NCBI GenBank assembly: GCA_001798605.1
Contig: MGST01000048.1
Coordinates: 1 to 35,802 of the forward strand
Length of the DNA: 35,802 nt
Direction of reading: 5' to 3'
DNA from: Deltaproteobacteria bacterium RIFOXYA12_FULL_58_15
GTDB taxonomy: Bacteria; Myxococcota; XYA12-FULL-58-9
The notes beneath the pieces were generated by a model, which saw only the letters and a list, made by a program, of their open reading frames with translations, made no database searches and was not told where the DNA came from. Positions 27,901 through 35,802 of the stretch are shown here, piece by piece (position 1 is the stretch's first letter; each line of letters begins with the position of its first letter). The translations under genes were made by a program, and so were the position numbers.

Positions 27901-29930
27901 GCGACGGGGTCGCAGCCGTAGGTGCCATCACACATGCGCCAGAGTCCTCTGGGATCCCAATTGCCATAATCGGGCGACATCCAAGAAGGATTGTCTCCGT
28001 CTTTGACAACCAACAACCGACAACCCGGAGGCACCACCGACCGAGGGTCGTCCTCTGCGGGAGCATTGACGAAAGCCTCAAATGAATTGCCGTTGCGGCT
28101 GAGATCGACCTCGTGCCAAAGACTCTGAGTGGGGTCCACATGGTCAAACTCGCCGTCGAGCGGATTCAGTCCCGAGTTCGAGCAATCTTTGTAAAGTCGC
28201 GTGGTCCGACCCATGTCCTTGACGCCATGAAAAGTTATGCCCTCTGGAACATCAAGGAGAAAATAGCTAGCGTCGAGGCGCACGGTATGGCTGCGGTACG
28301 ACGCGTCGCCGTAGGGCATCCAGCCGGAGAAATATTCCCCAGAATGTACGGAACCGTCGTGGATGTAGTATTCGCTCCACGCCGGAAATGCGTTGTAGGC
28401 GTTGATGTCGTTGCCTACCTGCACCCGATGCACGTGGACATATCCCGTTCGGCACGTGTTGAGGACGACGTTGTGGATGGTGTCGTCAGAGGTATTGGTT
28501 TCGCTCCAACTCGGATTCTGTCCCGTCATCTCTCCATGGAGGACGACTCTTTCTCCATCGGAGCAACCCACAGGGACATCATAATAGACCACCACACCTT
28601 GGGTGGAGTCCCGATAATCCCACCGGTCAAAGTGGACGCTGATTGTGTTGAGGTCGTGCCCAACCTCGGGCACGGACAATATCTGGTAGGTGTATCGTCC
28701 GTCGGCGTTGTAGCTGTTGAGGATTTGTATCCGGCGAAACAGCGGCACACAATCACCGGTACCCGTAAGGGTGAACAACACATCCTCAGCGTCGGACGCT
28801 GCGGGATTGCTGCGCTGAGAATTTCCGAGGTAATACTGCGTGGAAAAGTTGCTTGCTCCGGGGCCGGCGTTGCCATACGCCGAATAGCGGTGGCGAACAA
28901 ACCCACTCTCAGCCTGCACCGGAATGGGGCTCGCTGTGTCGGCGCTGAGAACCATTGCATTGTTCAGAGTTCCAGAGCAGTCCGTGACGCCATGAGCGAG
29001 GGTCACGCGACCGCCAACGGTCTTGGCGTCAACGTATCCGGTGGGAACGAAGAGGGTCACTTCGACACTGTGGGTGGATCCGGCGCTCAGGTCGTTCAAC
29101 GCCCAGACGACATCACCGGATGTGGCATCGATTGGCGGCGTCGCCGGTAGCTCGTTCTGCGGCCCCGCCGTGGCCGCGACGAAACTCACGGGTCGATAGG
29201 TGCGCAAACCGCCCCCATGGCCATAATCTTCCTCCGCGTCAGTGGCGAGACCCACGTCTCCGGCATCACCGAGGTTGTTGAGAGCATCCAATGAGAAACC
29301 AACGATGGGTGATCTCGTGGTGCCTCCCGACGACGTGAGCTCGATCCTAAACGTGAATGTTTCACCCGGGCGCACCTCTTGACTGGTCGGCACGATGGCC
29401 AATTGGGTTGGCCCCGAGGCGCGGCCGAATACCCTCCACTGGTCGAGGCGAATGCCAACTGCTCCCGCTCCCGGTTCTGCGGTGTGGACGACATCGAGAA
29501 CCAACCGGATCCCCGCAGGAGGAATATCCTGCAGGTCTATGCTGTTGCACCCTTCGCGGAGCTCACTCGTTGTCTTGAGGGCGGTGCCGACGCAGTCTTG
29601 AATCTCGAGGGAGATCGCCTCGACATCCGCAACACTGCCAATGATAACTTCACCGAAGGACCAACCTTCGAAGCTCGCCCCCTCGGGCTGAGGCAGGCTC
29701 ACGCATACGGACGCGGCGCGGGCGCTTGCTTCGTTGGCGACAAGACCCACGCCTGAGTTCGAGAATCCGGAGGTTTGCGCCGTATCCAAGCCGGAGCTGT
29801 CGCTGAAGCCGTCAGAAAAGGAGTAGGCATCGTTCTCCAAAGGCTCCCCGGCGGCAAAAGCGTTGGCACCGGACAGCAAGACACAAACAGTCGCAATCCC
29901 CGGAGTGATTCTTTCCAGACGATCGTTCAT
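24930..29930 (-). CDS. Giant surface protein: DUF11-like domains, TSP3-like repeats, sorting tail
   Basis: A 1666-aa exported protein. It has a signal peptide to about residue 27, then a long beta-rich region without a clear family. Domains like DUF11/conserved repeat begin near 920 ('YLLSVINVGNVSVDGVYLVD'), 1110 ('WTLHYWNESGVGATNVELVD') and 1275 ('YKFSVTNQGTASVYVRLYDE'). From about 1392 to 1603 there are thrombospondin type-3-like calcium-binding repeats ('DGDGVGDDCDEDVDGDG'), two of them nearly identical. The end (1634-1666) has 'GVGCACQSG', a hydrophobic run and 'RRRNRRS', a MYXO-CTERM-type sorting signal. ATG 29930 has AAGGAG nine bases upstream. Probable role: adhesion or a surface layer, Ca2+-stabilised. 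This is inferred from domain types, not shown. Stop TAA is 44 bases from the hppA terminator. Confidence 0.9.
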   Translation of the reverse strand: MNDRLERITPGIATVCVLLSGANAFAAGEPLENDAYSFSDGFSDSSGLDTAQTSGFSNSGVGLVANEASARAASVCVSLPQPEGASFEGWSFGEVIIGSVADVEAISLEIQDCVGTALKTTSELREGCNSIDLQDIPPAGIRLVLDVVHTAEPGAGAVGIRLDQWRVFGRASGPTQLAIVPTSQEVRPGETFTFRIELTSSGGTTRSPIVGFSLDALNNLGDAGDVGLATDAEEDYGHGGGLRTYRPVSFVAATAGPQNELPATPPIDATSGDVVWALNDLSAGSTHSVEVTLFVPTGYVDAKTVGGRVTLAHGVTDCSGTLNNAMVLSADTASPIPVQAESGFVRHRYSAYGNAGPGASNFSTQYYLGNSQRSNPAASDAEDVLFTLTGTGDCVPLFRRIQILNSYNADGRYTYQILSVPEVGHDLNTISVHFDRWDYRDSTQGVVVYYDVPVGCSDGERVVLHGEMTGQNPSWSETNTSDDTIHNVVLNTCRTGYVHVHRVQVGNDINAYNAFPAWSEYYIHDGSVHSGEYFSGWMPYGDASYRSHTVRLDASYFLLDVPEGITFHGVKDMGRTTRLYKDCSNSGLNPLDGEFDHVDPTQSLWHEVDLSRNGNSFEAFVNAPAEDDPRSVVPPGCRLLVVKDGDNPSWMSPDYGNWDPRGLWRMCDGTYGCDPVADGAIVSLAGGHIYTYETFTNAAGVVRDCGAVSGYRVRQETLSWPEIYVWAEANQVRAGEFARIIVNPENHNNASQYVDGRWVINLFSVRDQIDLQGITCGVLYDSETMSIPAPGQNVAGERCDDDSVVFGCHLPVHGPAGCGAALDENDSRCMVWWEVPPACQPPNGWGLPVPGVTGHDDYVQTYQFFANLPIKRGVPPDTALDILAQVRSNDLSVLGADNAVAQARWSQEHAWATTTVHVMPSPALDAEINGPSTWPVGSQFTYLLSVINVGNVSVDGVYLVDRLPREGIDGSQFTPEYHQVYTVRNPGEVLIEQSIDSTCFDDSLQATWTNVPLQPSDRPGFSGETIENISADARCLRVRLDPSFSAVLPVDDVMWVGIDVSIPDDDGLQEKEIVNGALFGASTTLGGGVDILPVETSSITTIVRAEPVVKVSKTAHADPSRPGWLRWTLHYWNESGVGATNVELVDELPDSLIYDSLAVPLLPGQVCMDNCVVNNANADGSGGEVGFVLSYVDTYDGNPGGGSDEGTVDLWTQITSDVLGTPEEIKNCAATSLPAGVGVGGTACASSLTGVELELNKRQLTSPLRGGNPTVVYPGDKVTYKFSVTNQGTASVYVRLYDELPAGLTYIPDTFLANGATASNSYVALNVLDYEYPEPLGVGEKLSLILVTEVDLSAAPGVIGNSASVIACERPAGQLPCTSAIATNLVQAEIHIHDSDGDGVSDDGGRSGSDGDQPCTGGTVDVCDDNCRLVANASQSDLDGDGVGDVCDSDLDGDGVPADLPADNPCTGGNITDCDDNCPTFANPLQEDLDGDGVGDDCDEDVDGDGVLDDGDLSGEVSDTSCTGGDLLDCDDNCPQLANSLQADQNGDGVGDDCDEDVDGDGVLDDGDLSGEVSDTPCTGGDLLDCDDNCRLTANSDQRDIDSDGLGDACDDSDDRVPVVPVKPEPVPDPSQKAIGVGCACQSGLTASPGWLAFLILGFRRRNRRS
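25162..25460. repeat. 168-bp-period near-identical internal duplication
   Basis: Bases 25162-25292 recur at 25330-25460 with only a couple of differences (for example CAATCGAG/CAGTCGAG and GGGGGTAT/GGAGGTAT). The 168-bp period is 56 codons, so the duplication keeps frame and adds one TSP3-like unit to the surface protein. Confidence 0.9.
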
Positions 29931-30061
29931 TTCCCACCTCTCCTTGACAACTTGAACCCGCCAACACTTTCTTTCTTGCTAGCTTGCAAATTTCGAACCA
30001 GCTCAGGAAGATCTGTTTCATCACTTTTGCGGCCCGTTACAAACTGCGGATCGAGGGGATC

Positions 30062-30184
30062 CTACTGTCTGGAGCCTATCAGTTCCGAACCTGAGAGCAA
30101 CATGGATCCGATTTCCACCGTGGCAAGTGCCTTGATCTTTTCGATGGACGCCTGGATCGCTGGATCGCCGTGGCAGATTCGGCG
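30062..30184 (-). other. 40-codon open frame directly after the VWA gene's stop
   Basis: After the TGA of the VWA lipoprotein gene the same frame stays open to TAG 30062-30064. The theoretical peptide ('HGDPAIQASIEKIKALATVE...') is helical and looks protein-like, but it has no usable start codon with a ribosome site. It may be a lost C-terminal extension, a gene remnant, or chance. The rest of the 29931-30061 gap is the leader of the surface-protein gene; nothing further is seen. Confidence 0.25.
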
Positions 30185-33100
30185 TCAGCCGCCACCGCTG
30201 TCGCAACCGTAGATAATCAAGGGCAACGCCGCACCTGTCGTTATGTCCGCGCACGCATCGCCATAGAATTCGACCTGCAGCCGAACCGGATCAAAATCCC
30301 AATGTTGGGTACGACTGCGATCCCGCGGATGACGACACAGTTGGTAGGATGTATTTGAACAATCCACTGGCACCTGGCCTGGATCCTCGTACTGCAAATA
30401 CGCGAACAGCTTGCTTGTGTCGGGGGGCATAGAGACAAGGTCAAAAGCACAAGAGGCCACGTCTCCAAGGATGGAATCGAGGGCTTGACCCAATGAGGCG
30501 GCGTCGCTCGCGTTGTAATAGCATGCGGCGTTGACCTGACTGCAGTTGGTCGCATCCACCGACACGCAGTTGCTACCATCATAGACGCAACGAGCGGCCT
30601 CGCAGGCGTTCCGATCTCCGTGGTGTGCGGCGCATACACCACGACACTTAGAGCCGTCCCAGTTACAGCCAACGACAGCGCATGAAGCCCCACCGCCCAC
30701 AGCCACCGCGGCACAGAAGGCCGCGTTGCTCTCACAACTCTCCGATTCCGTCGTCCAGGTGCACGCAGATACCTCGGCGCATGCCGTCTCGCCGCCCGCC
30801 GTCAGCGTCGAACAGAGGTTGTCATTGCCGACGCAAGCGGTGCCGTTCCAGAGGCACAAAGATGCATCGCATGCGGCTTCGCCGCCAGATCCGTAAAGCT
30901 CGCAGATCGGATCATCGGCAGGACATATCGATCGACCACCGTGGACCGCATGACAATTCAGACGCGGACTGACTGTCCCGAATGCAAAGCCGATGACAAA
31001 GGTGTCAACGGCAATGGGCAATCCCCGCAAATCATCAAGTGCCTTGTTCACTTTGCACGGGATGTCGTGACACGAACCATCGCCACCGGAGCTGGGTGAC
31101 GCGCATTCGTTCCCGGTTGGGCAATCGCCAGAGCCGGTGCAGACCCCCGGCGCTCCGACACAGCCTTCAACATAGCCCATGTCACCATTGGCTTCGCCGT
31201 CTGTGATGAGGACAACGACATTCTCACGACCGGGTGCCTGGAGCCCAGCGGTGTCAGCGTCTTCCTTGAGTTTTCTCAGGGTGGGCCCTATGGGCGTGCC
31301 GCCACCGGGGTAGGTGACGCTGAGTGCGTCTGCAATAGCGACGTAGGCGAACTCCTGAGTCGCGAGGTCGACTTCCCCAGGAACAAGGTTGGAGGTGCAC
31401 ACGCGTCCCGCTGCACCACTGTCGGGTTCGCAATTGCCCGCAGCATCGACGCAGTAGATGGCGTCGCAAGTATACTGGTTGCATGCTTCGCCGCATCCGG
31501 AATCTGTGCCACACCATTGGTGGGGAAAGCTCGACAAGCCGAAGCTGACCGTGCCATTGAAATTGCCCGTCAAGGTGTCGATGGCTCCTAGGGCCTCGTT
31601 CCAACGACTGTCGCTAGAGCCGGCGAGATCGCACTTTTCCATGCTCCCCGAACGGTCGAGAACCACCATGACATTGGGTTTGACCAGGGCCCCAGCGGCG
31701 AGATCCCCGTTGCCGCAGTTGAGGGCCGGGACGCAGGTGAACGTGGCGTGGCAGATCTCGCCCTCTGCGCAGTCGCGATCGCCCGCGCAATTCTTCTTTG
31801 CAATGCAACTCTGTGTTGCCGCAGAGCACTTCTCGATTTCGTCCACGCAATCCGCGCAATCGAGCGTGGGCATGCAGGTGTAATCGACACAGTCGAAAAT
31901 GCCTTCCGCGGCACCGCCCAGGCAGTCATTGTCATCGAGGCATTCTCCCACTTCGATGCAGGTACCCATGACGCTGCAAATCTCGCCTTCGATAGCGCAG
32001 CAGGTGTCGTGTTCACAACACAGGACGTCATTGCCGGAACAGCCGCTGGTGAAATCGTTGGCGTCGCATAAATCGGGTCCGAGAACACAGATGTTGTCGA
32101 CGCGGCATTGGTATCCGGGCGGGCAGTGGGCATCGGTGGTGCAGGTGCCCTTTTCAATGCATCTCCCCTCGTCATCACAGAAATAGCCGCCGTTGGGGTC
32201 GACCTCGAGGCAATCGTCGTCGCCGCGGCAATTGCCGACGTTCATACACAGGCAGGTTTCGGGAAAGACATGTAGGTTGTCGCAATCGCCGAGCGTTGCG
32301 CAGAAGATGCCGCCTGCGCGGCAGTCTGCACTGACCTCGCAGGAGCCCTTAGGCACGCAGGTTCCACTTTCGGCGCAGATTTCCGTTGCGGTGGCACACT
32401 CGCTGTCGTTCTGGCAGTCGTAGCTGCGCACGCACACCTGTGAATCACTGCACAAATGCACACCTGCTCCGTGCTCCTGGTAGACGAGGCAATCGCAATC
32501 GGTCAAACACGAATCACTGTGGATGCAGGTGCGTTTACCTTCGCTTTCGCAACTGCATACACTTCCGTCACAGTCCTCGGGATGGGCGCACTCCCCCACG
32601 TTGAGACAATGCCCCGCATGGCTGCAAAACATGGTATCGAGGCAACTGCCTCCCACGTGGCCTGGCAAACAGGGAAGCTGTTTGCAGGTGCCGTTGATGC
32701 ACAGATAGTCCTCATCACAGTAACCCGAAGGGAACCCGCTGCTGCAAGCTGCCGGTGCGCAGGGAGGCACACAAACCTGCCCCGCAGAGCACAAACCCGT
32801 GCCGTTGGTTTGACTGCAAGGGTTCTCTTCGATGGGGATGCAATAGCCGTTGAAACATGCACTGCCAGACTCGCACAAACCCAGCGGCTTCTCGGGAGAA
32901 CAGGCATTCGTCCCGCTCTGACAGACACCGATCACACACAGCTCACCGTCGGGACATTTGCCCTTGAGATTGGATGTCGAGCACGCCGCCTCTGGGGGGA
33001 TATCAACACACTGGCCATTCTCACAGGTCTGTTCTTTGTTCTCACAGCCGCAGGGGCCAATAATGGGGACACAGCTCGCATCGGGGTCGCCGGCCACGCA

Positions 33101-33505
33101 CACCTCACCGTCGGGGCAGACGCCGTTGGAGTTGTCACGACCACACTCGGTCTCGGCGGTGATCGGGACGCAGTCGCCCTTGTCACAACCCTCGCCCTCA
33201 GAGCATTGCGGACACCAATCGCCTCCCTCGCCATCGCAATCGCCACCGCCGGTGTCGAGACATACCCCTCCACAACAGGTGCGGCCTTCTGGGCAATAGA
33301 CGCCAGCGGCTTTGACGACCGAGCATAACGCTGCTTCGGTGCAGACGCGTCCGACGCACATTTCGCCAACTCCGCAGTCCCGCCACGTTTCACATGCAGT
33401 GGGCGGACTGGTCTCTCCCTCGTTGACAAACAACAAACCTCCACAGCCGTTGGCACCGAGAGCCAGAGCCATCCATGCAAGAATTGCCATAGAAGTGCGT
33501 GTCAT
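30185..33505 (-). CDS. Cysteine-rich VWA-domain lipoprotein
   Basis: A 1106-aa exported protein starting with a probable lipoprotein signal ('LALGANGCGG', lipid Cys21). Residues about 35-600 are dozens of 'C.....CP.G..C....C' repeats that must be disulfide-linked. A von Willebrand factor A domain follows at about 608-830: MIDAS 'LDRSGSM' near 615-621 and 'VLITDGEAN' near 764-772, with several extra Cys. Another Cys-rich part (about 880-1030) follows; the protein ends 'GCDSGGG' with no sorting tail, unlike the two other surface proteins here. It resembles the large VWA/Cys-rich proteins of myxobacteria-like genomes. A metal-dependent binding or adhesion role at the outer surface is inferred. 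The ribosome site is weak; ATG 33505 is chosen as the first that gives a signal peptide. Confidence 0.88.
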   Translation of the reverse strand: MTRTSMAILAWMALALGANGCGGLLFVNEGETSPPTACETWRDCGVGEMCVGRVCTEAALCSVVKAAGVYCPEGRTCCGGVCLDTGGGDCDGEGGDWCPQCSEGEGCDKGDCVPITAETECGRDNSNGVCPDGEVCVAGDPDASCVPIIGPCGCENKEQTCENGQCVDIPPEAACSTSNLKGKCPDGELCVIGVCQSGTNACSPEKPLGLCESGSACFNGYCIPIEENPCSQTNGTGLCSAGQVCVPPCAPAACSSGFPSGYCDEDYLCINGTCKQLPCLPGHVGGSCLDTMFCSHAGHCLNVGECAHPEDCDGSVCSCESEGKRTCIHSDSCLTDCDCLVYQEHGAGVHLCSDSQVCVRSYDCQNDSECATATEICAESGTCVPKGSCEVSADCRAGGIFCATLGDCDNLHVFPETCLCMNVGNCRGDDDCLEVDPNGGYFCDDEGRCIEKGTCTTDAHCPPGYQCRVDNICVLGPDLCDANDFTSGCSGNDVLCCEHDTCCAIEGEICSVMGTCIEVGECLDDNDCLGGAAEGIFDCVDYTCMPTLDCADCVDEIEKCSAATQSCIAKKNCAGDRDCAEGEICHATFTCVPALNCGNGDLAAGALVKPNVMVVLDRSGSMEKCDLAGSSDSRWNEALGAIDTLTGNFNGTVSFGLSSFPHQWCGTDSGCGEACNQYTCDAIYCVDAAGNCEPDSGAAGRVCTSNLVPGEVDLATQEFAYVAIADALSVTYPGGGTPIGPTLRKLKEDADTAGLQAPGRENVVVLITDGEANGDMGYVEGCVGAPGVCTGSGDCPTGNECASPSSGGDGSCHDIPCKVNKALDDLRGLPIAVDTFVIGFAFGTVSPRLNCHAVHGGRSICPADDPICELYGSGGEAACDASLCLWNGTACVGNDNLCSTLTAGGETACAEVSACTWTTESESCESNAAFCAAVAVGGGASCAVVGCNWDGSKCRGVCAAHHGDRNACEAARCVYDGSNCVSVDATNCSQVNAACYYNASDAASLGQALDSILGDVASCAFDLVSMPPDTSKLFAYLQYEDPGQVPVDCSNTSYQLCRHPRDRSRTQHWDFDPVRLQVEFYGDACADITTGAALPLIIYGCDSGGG

Positions 33506-33581
33506 GGTTAAATCGTATCAGGAACGCGGTGGGAATTCAGGAGGTCAGATGAGAAACGGGGTGCCTTCGCCATAGAAGAAC

Positions 33582-33617
33582 AAAAAAGCCCCCGGAAGCA
33601 TCGCTACCTCCGGAGGC
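33582..33617 (-). terminator. Rho-independent terminator of sat
   Basis: Read on the minus strand, GCCTCCGG (33610-33617) pairs with CCGGGGGC (33588-33595) with one G-T wobble, across a 14-base loop, followed by TTTTTT (33582-33587). It lies 26 bases after the sat stop. Confidence 0.88.
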
Positions 33618-33642
33618 TTCCATGTTCACAGCGACCTGCGAG

Positions 33643-34830
33643 CTACTTGTTCGCTTGGTAGTACTTCATCAAGATCTTGGCCACTTCCGGACGACTGAAC
33701 TCGACGGGAAGGTCTTTGCCCTCGGAGAGCATCTCGCGCACCTTGGTACCCGACAGGAAAACCCAGTCTTCCTTGGTGTGATCGGGTGCATCGCGCATCA
33801 TGATCACCTTGCCGAGCTTCTTTGACCATGCGGTGTTGTCCGCCTTGAAGATTTCGATTTCCATGGCACCCTTTGGCACCTCTTCGTCGAAGATCTTCTG
33901 TGCATCGAAGCCGCCGTAGTAGGAACCGACGCCAGCGTGGTCGCGGCCCACGATGAGATGGGTGCAACCGCAGTTCTGACGGAACAGTGCGTGCAAGACG
34001 GCCTCACGGGGACCTGCGTAAAGCATGTCGAATCCGTAGCCCGTGATGAGCACAGACTTCGGTGGGAAGTATTTCTCGGCCATGATGCGAATGCAATCAT
34101 CACGTACATCGGCGGGGATATCGCCAGCCTTCAGCTTGCCGAGCAACATGTGGATAAGAATACCGTCGGTGCCCAGACGTTCATGGGCCATACGGCACAG
34201 CTCTTCATGAGCGCGGTGCATCGGGTTGCGGGTCTGGAATGCAACAACCTTTCTCCAACCCATCTTGGCCATCTCGTCGCGAATCTGACCAGCAGTGCGG
34301 AAGGTCTCGGGAAATTCTTTGTCGAAGTACGAGAAGTTCAACACTTGGATGGGGCCCGAGATGAGCGTGTTACCGACCGTGTTGAATGCCTTGACTCCGG
34401 GATGCTCCATATCGAGGGTGCGGAACACCTTCTCGGTCATGGTCTTCATCTTGTCTTCGGGGATCGTCTCGATCTTCTCAACGTCCATCACCGCAAGGAT
34501 GGGGTTGCCGTTGATGTTGGGGTCTTTGAGGGCAATCCGCTTGGCGCCCTTGATGGACGAAGCGTCCTTGACCACGTTGATAATGGGTACGGGGAAGAAC
34601 AGGCCGGATTTGGTCTTCATCTTCAACGAGGTGCCCATGGCGTCCTCGAGGTTCATAAAGCCCTTGAGCGGGTTGAAGTAGCCGGCACCCATCATGACGG
34701 CATTGCCCGCAGCAGCGGACGAAATGACGATTGATGGCAGGCCCGCAGCTTCTTTGAGCAACGCGGCACGTTTGGCATTGTCTGCGACGTACAACGGATT
34801 CAACTTGTCTGAACCGTGTGGTTTGATCAT
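33643..34830 (-). CDS. sat: Sulfate adenylyltransferase (ATP sulfurylase), dissimilatory type
   Basis: A 395-aa cytoplasmic enzyme that interconverts ATP + sulfate and APS + pyrophosphate. It has the nucleotide-binding 'QTRNPMHRAHE' (residues 199-209; HxxH-type His205/His208) and 'GRDHAG' (295-300), both canonical, and no fused APS-kinase domain. The open frame extends to 34920, but ATG 34830 with AGGAG eight or so bases upstream gives the right N-terminus. It lies 76 bases after the qmoC-like gene and is followed by a terminator, so it is the last gene of that operon. In sulfate reducers the enzyme activates sulfate; in sulfur oxidisers it runs backwards to make ATP. The adjacent qmoC is used with APS reductase in either direction. 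Confidence 0.96.
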   Translation of the reverse strand: MIKPHGSDKLNPLYVADNAKRAALLKEAAGLPSIVISSAAAGNAVMMGAGYFNPLKGFMNLEDAMGTSLKMKTKSGLFFPVPIINVVKDASSIKGAKRIALKDPNINGNPILAVMDVEKIETIPEDKMKTMTEKVFRTLDMEHPGVKAFNTVGNTLISGPIQVLNFSYFDKEFPETFRTAGQIRDEMAKMGWRKVVAFQTRNPMHRAHEELCRMAHERLGTDGILIHMLLGKLKAGDIPADVRDDCIRIMAEKYFPPKSVLITGYGFDMLYAGPREAVLHALFRQNCGCTHLIVGRDHAGVGSYYGGFDAQKIFDEEVPKGAMEIEIFKADNTAWSKKLGKVIMMRDAPDHTKEDWVFLSGTKVREMLSEGKDLPVEFSRPEVAKILMKYYQANK

Positions 34831-34906
34831 CTTTTTCTCCTGGGTCGTTTGAAAGTTGGTTCTGGTTTCTTTCGTAAGCTCAAGCGCCAGCCGAAATGCT
34901 GCGCCG

Positions 34907-35802
34907 TTATCTTGTGGCAACCATACGCTCGTGAACCATCGCCAATGTCCGATAGATCATGTGCGCAAATTTCGAATATGGAATGGACAAAAACAGGCAC
35001 AACACCGCGCTCAGGTGGACAATGTAAACCCACAGTCCGAGTCGGCCGTCGTCCATCAGGCGCAATACCTCGGCTCCGACACCCGTGCCAATGACCAACA
35101 GGACCACCGTCAAGAGCAAATTGTCAAACGCGGTGGTCTTGCCTGCTGGTTTGTCGGCACGCAGGCGATGGAAGAGGATGAGCAAACCGCCGAGCACCAA
35201 CGAGACGGCACCCAGGTTGCCCATAATCTTCATCCAATTCCCAAGCGGCAGGTGGCAATCGGCGATCCCACTCTCACAACGGGCGCTAAAACCTGGGAGC
35301 TCGAGGTGGTAGCCATACAGCCAAACCACAAGGAAACCACTGGTTGTCGCTGCAAGCACAAAGCCCCAGAAGAGCAAAAAATGCCCCCATTTGCGTCCAA
35401 CGGCCGTTCCACAGGAGCCAAATCTCTTATGGCTGATAATCTCGGTCACCGTGCCAGTGACTGCGCGAACAAGAGATCCCTTGCGTTCGGCACCCTCTCC
35501 CCACTTTTTCCAGGCCCGCGAAGCCCCGACCAACGCAGGAACACCTGCGAAGCCCAAAAGTGCAGGGAAAAACACTGCGTAGATGAGCCAATGGGGCACC
35601 GCATCACCGTATGCCCACTCGGGACCCGACGGTGCGGTCAAGCCGTTGTGCAGCCACACCATCGTTAACCAGAAGGCAAATGGGACCGCTAAAAGCAACG
35701 CCCACGTCGTCCTCGCATTGCCGACGAGCTTGCCTACAAAGCGTGGAAACGCCAGCTCTTCAATGGCCAAACCGCGAGCGATCTGCATGACATCGCCGGG
35801 CT
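34907..35802 (-). CDS. qmoC: QmoC-like membrane subunit, 5' part cut by window edge
   Basis: The frame is open from the window edge to 34907, giving 297 visible codons; the first Met (35788) is probably internal. The first visible residues ('PGDVMQIARGLA') fit the end of an HdrC-like two-cluster ferredoxin domain whose Cys motifs would lie off the window. The rest is the HdrE/cytochrome b-like membrane part with about six TM helices; 'GHFLLFWGFVLAATTSGFLV' and 'LGNWMKIMGNLGAVSLVLGG' include candidate haem or quinone-site His/Asn positions. QmoABC passes electrons between the quinone pool and APS reductase. The QmoC call rests on the ferredoxin-plus-cytochrome architecture and on sat being next to it. 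aprBA and qmoAB are expected upstream, off the window. HdrC/HdrE of another type is the alternative. Confidence 0.85.
   Translation of the reverse strand, partial: PGDVMQIARGLAIEELAFPRFVGKLVGNARTTWALLLAVPFAFWLTMVWLHNGLTAPSGPEWAYGDAVPHWLIYAVFFPALLGFAGVPALVGASRAWKKWGEGAERKGSLVRAVTGTVTEIISHKRFGSCGTAVGRKWGHFLLFWGFVLAATTSGFLVVWLYGYHLELPGFSARCESGIADCHLPLGNWMKIMGNLGAVSLVLGGLLILFHRLRADKPAGKTTAFDNLLLTVVLLVIGTGVGAEVLRLMDDGRLGLWVYIVHLSAVLCLFLSIPYSKFAHMIYRTLAMVHERMVATR

Noticed and set aside
28113-29150. 345-codon plus-strand frame inside the giant surface gene
   Set aside because: Antisense shadow; the minus strand encodes a continuous signal-bearing protein with recognisable domains.
32456-33328. 290-codon plus-strand frame over the VWA gene
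   Set aside because: Shadow of Cys-rich repeats (Cys codons reverse to Ala/Thr codons); no start signal or family.

Overview
The window reads as chromosomal DNA from a Gram-negative, delta-proteobacterium-like organism (Myxococcota, Bradymonadota, Desulfobacterota or a relative). The evidence is moderately high GC with GC-rich third codon positions, several lipoprotein signals, two surface proteins ending in a GC-hydrophobic-polyarginine tail of the MYXO-CTERM kind, cysteine-rich 'CxxDxDCPxGxxC' repeats, and a dissimilatory sulfur-type qmoC-sat pair. No rRNA, tRNA, CRISPR array, IS element or prophage was found. The exact lineage cannot be fixed from this window.

Region 1 (1-5.4 kb): a 69-bp tandem repeat and a hairpin precede a calpain-like cysteine protease gene. 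Facing it is the most unusual gene of the window: one 1114-codon ORF in which a radical-SAM glycyl-radical-enzyme activase is fused in frame to a complete glycyl radical enzyme. It is read from a promoter with a consensus -35 box whose -10 region lies inside a perfect 23-bp palindrome.

Region 2 (5.4-11 kb): a CNNM/CorC-like membrane protein, an exported or anchored endonuclease/exonuclease/phosphatase-fold protein with an odd tail, an overlapping histidine kinase/response regulator pair, and a divergent PAS-GGDEF diguanylate cyclase.

Region 3 (11-16.5 kb): six same-strand genes of unknown function: a helical lipoprotein, two small soluble proteins, a coiled-coil single-pass membrane protein, a lipoprotein with an Ig-like middle and a CsgG/LPP20-like end, and a 70-aa membrane protein. 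The first two gaps carry a promoter candidate or an 8-bp repeat; the last three genes are tightly packed. It looks like an envelope-associated cluster.

Region 4 (16.5-22.8 kb): an AzgA/NCS2-type permease, a divergent secreted subtilase with cysteine-rich repeats, a conserved small protein, a RelE-type toxin/Xre antitoxin pair with a readable promoter, and a gene-poor 450-bp stretch leading to hppA.

Region 5 (22.8-35.8 kb): a K+-dependent-type membrane pyrophosphatase with a strong terminator, a 1666-aa surface protein (DUF11-like domains, thrombospondin-3-like calcium repeats, sorting tail), a cysteine-rich VWA lipoprotein, then sat and the 5'-truncated qmoC at the window edge. Sat and HppA are linked metabolically: sulfate activation makes pyrophosphate, and HppA can turn its hydrolysis into an ion gradient. 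Whether the sulfur pathway runs in the reductive or oxidative direction cannot be told from here.
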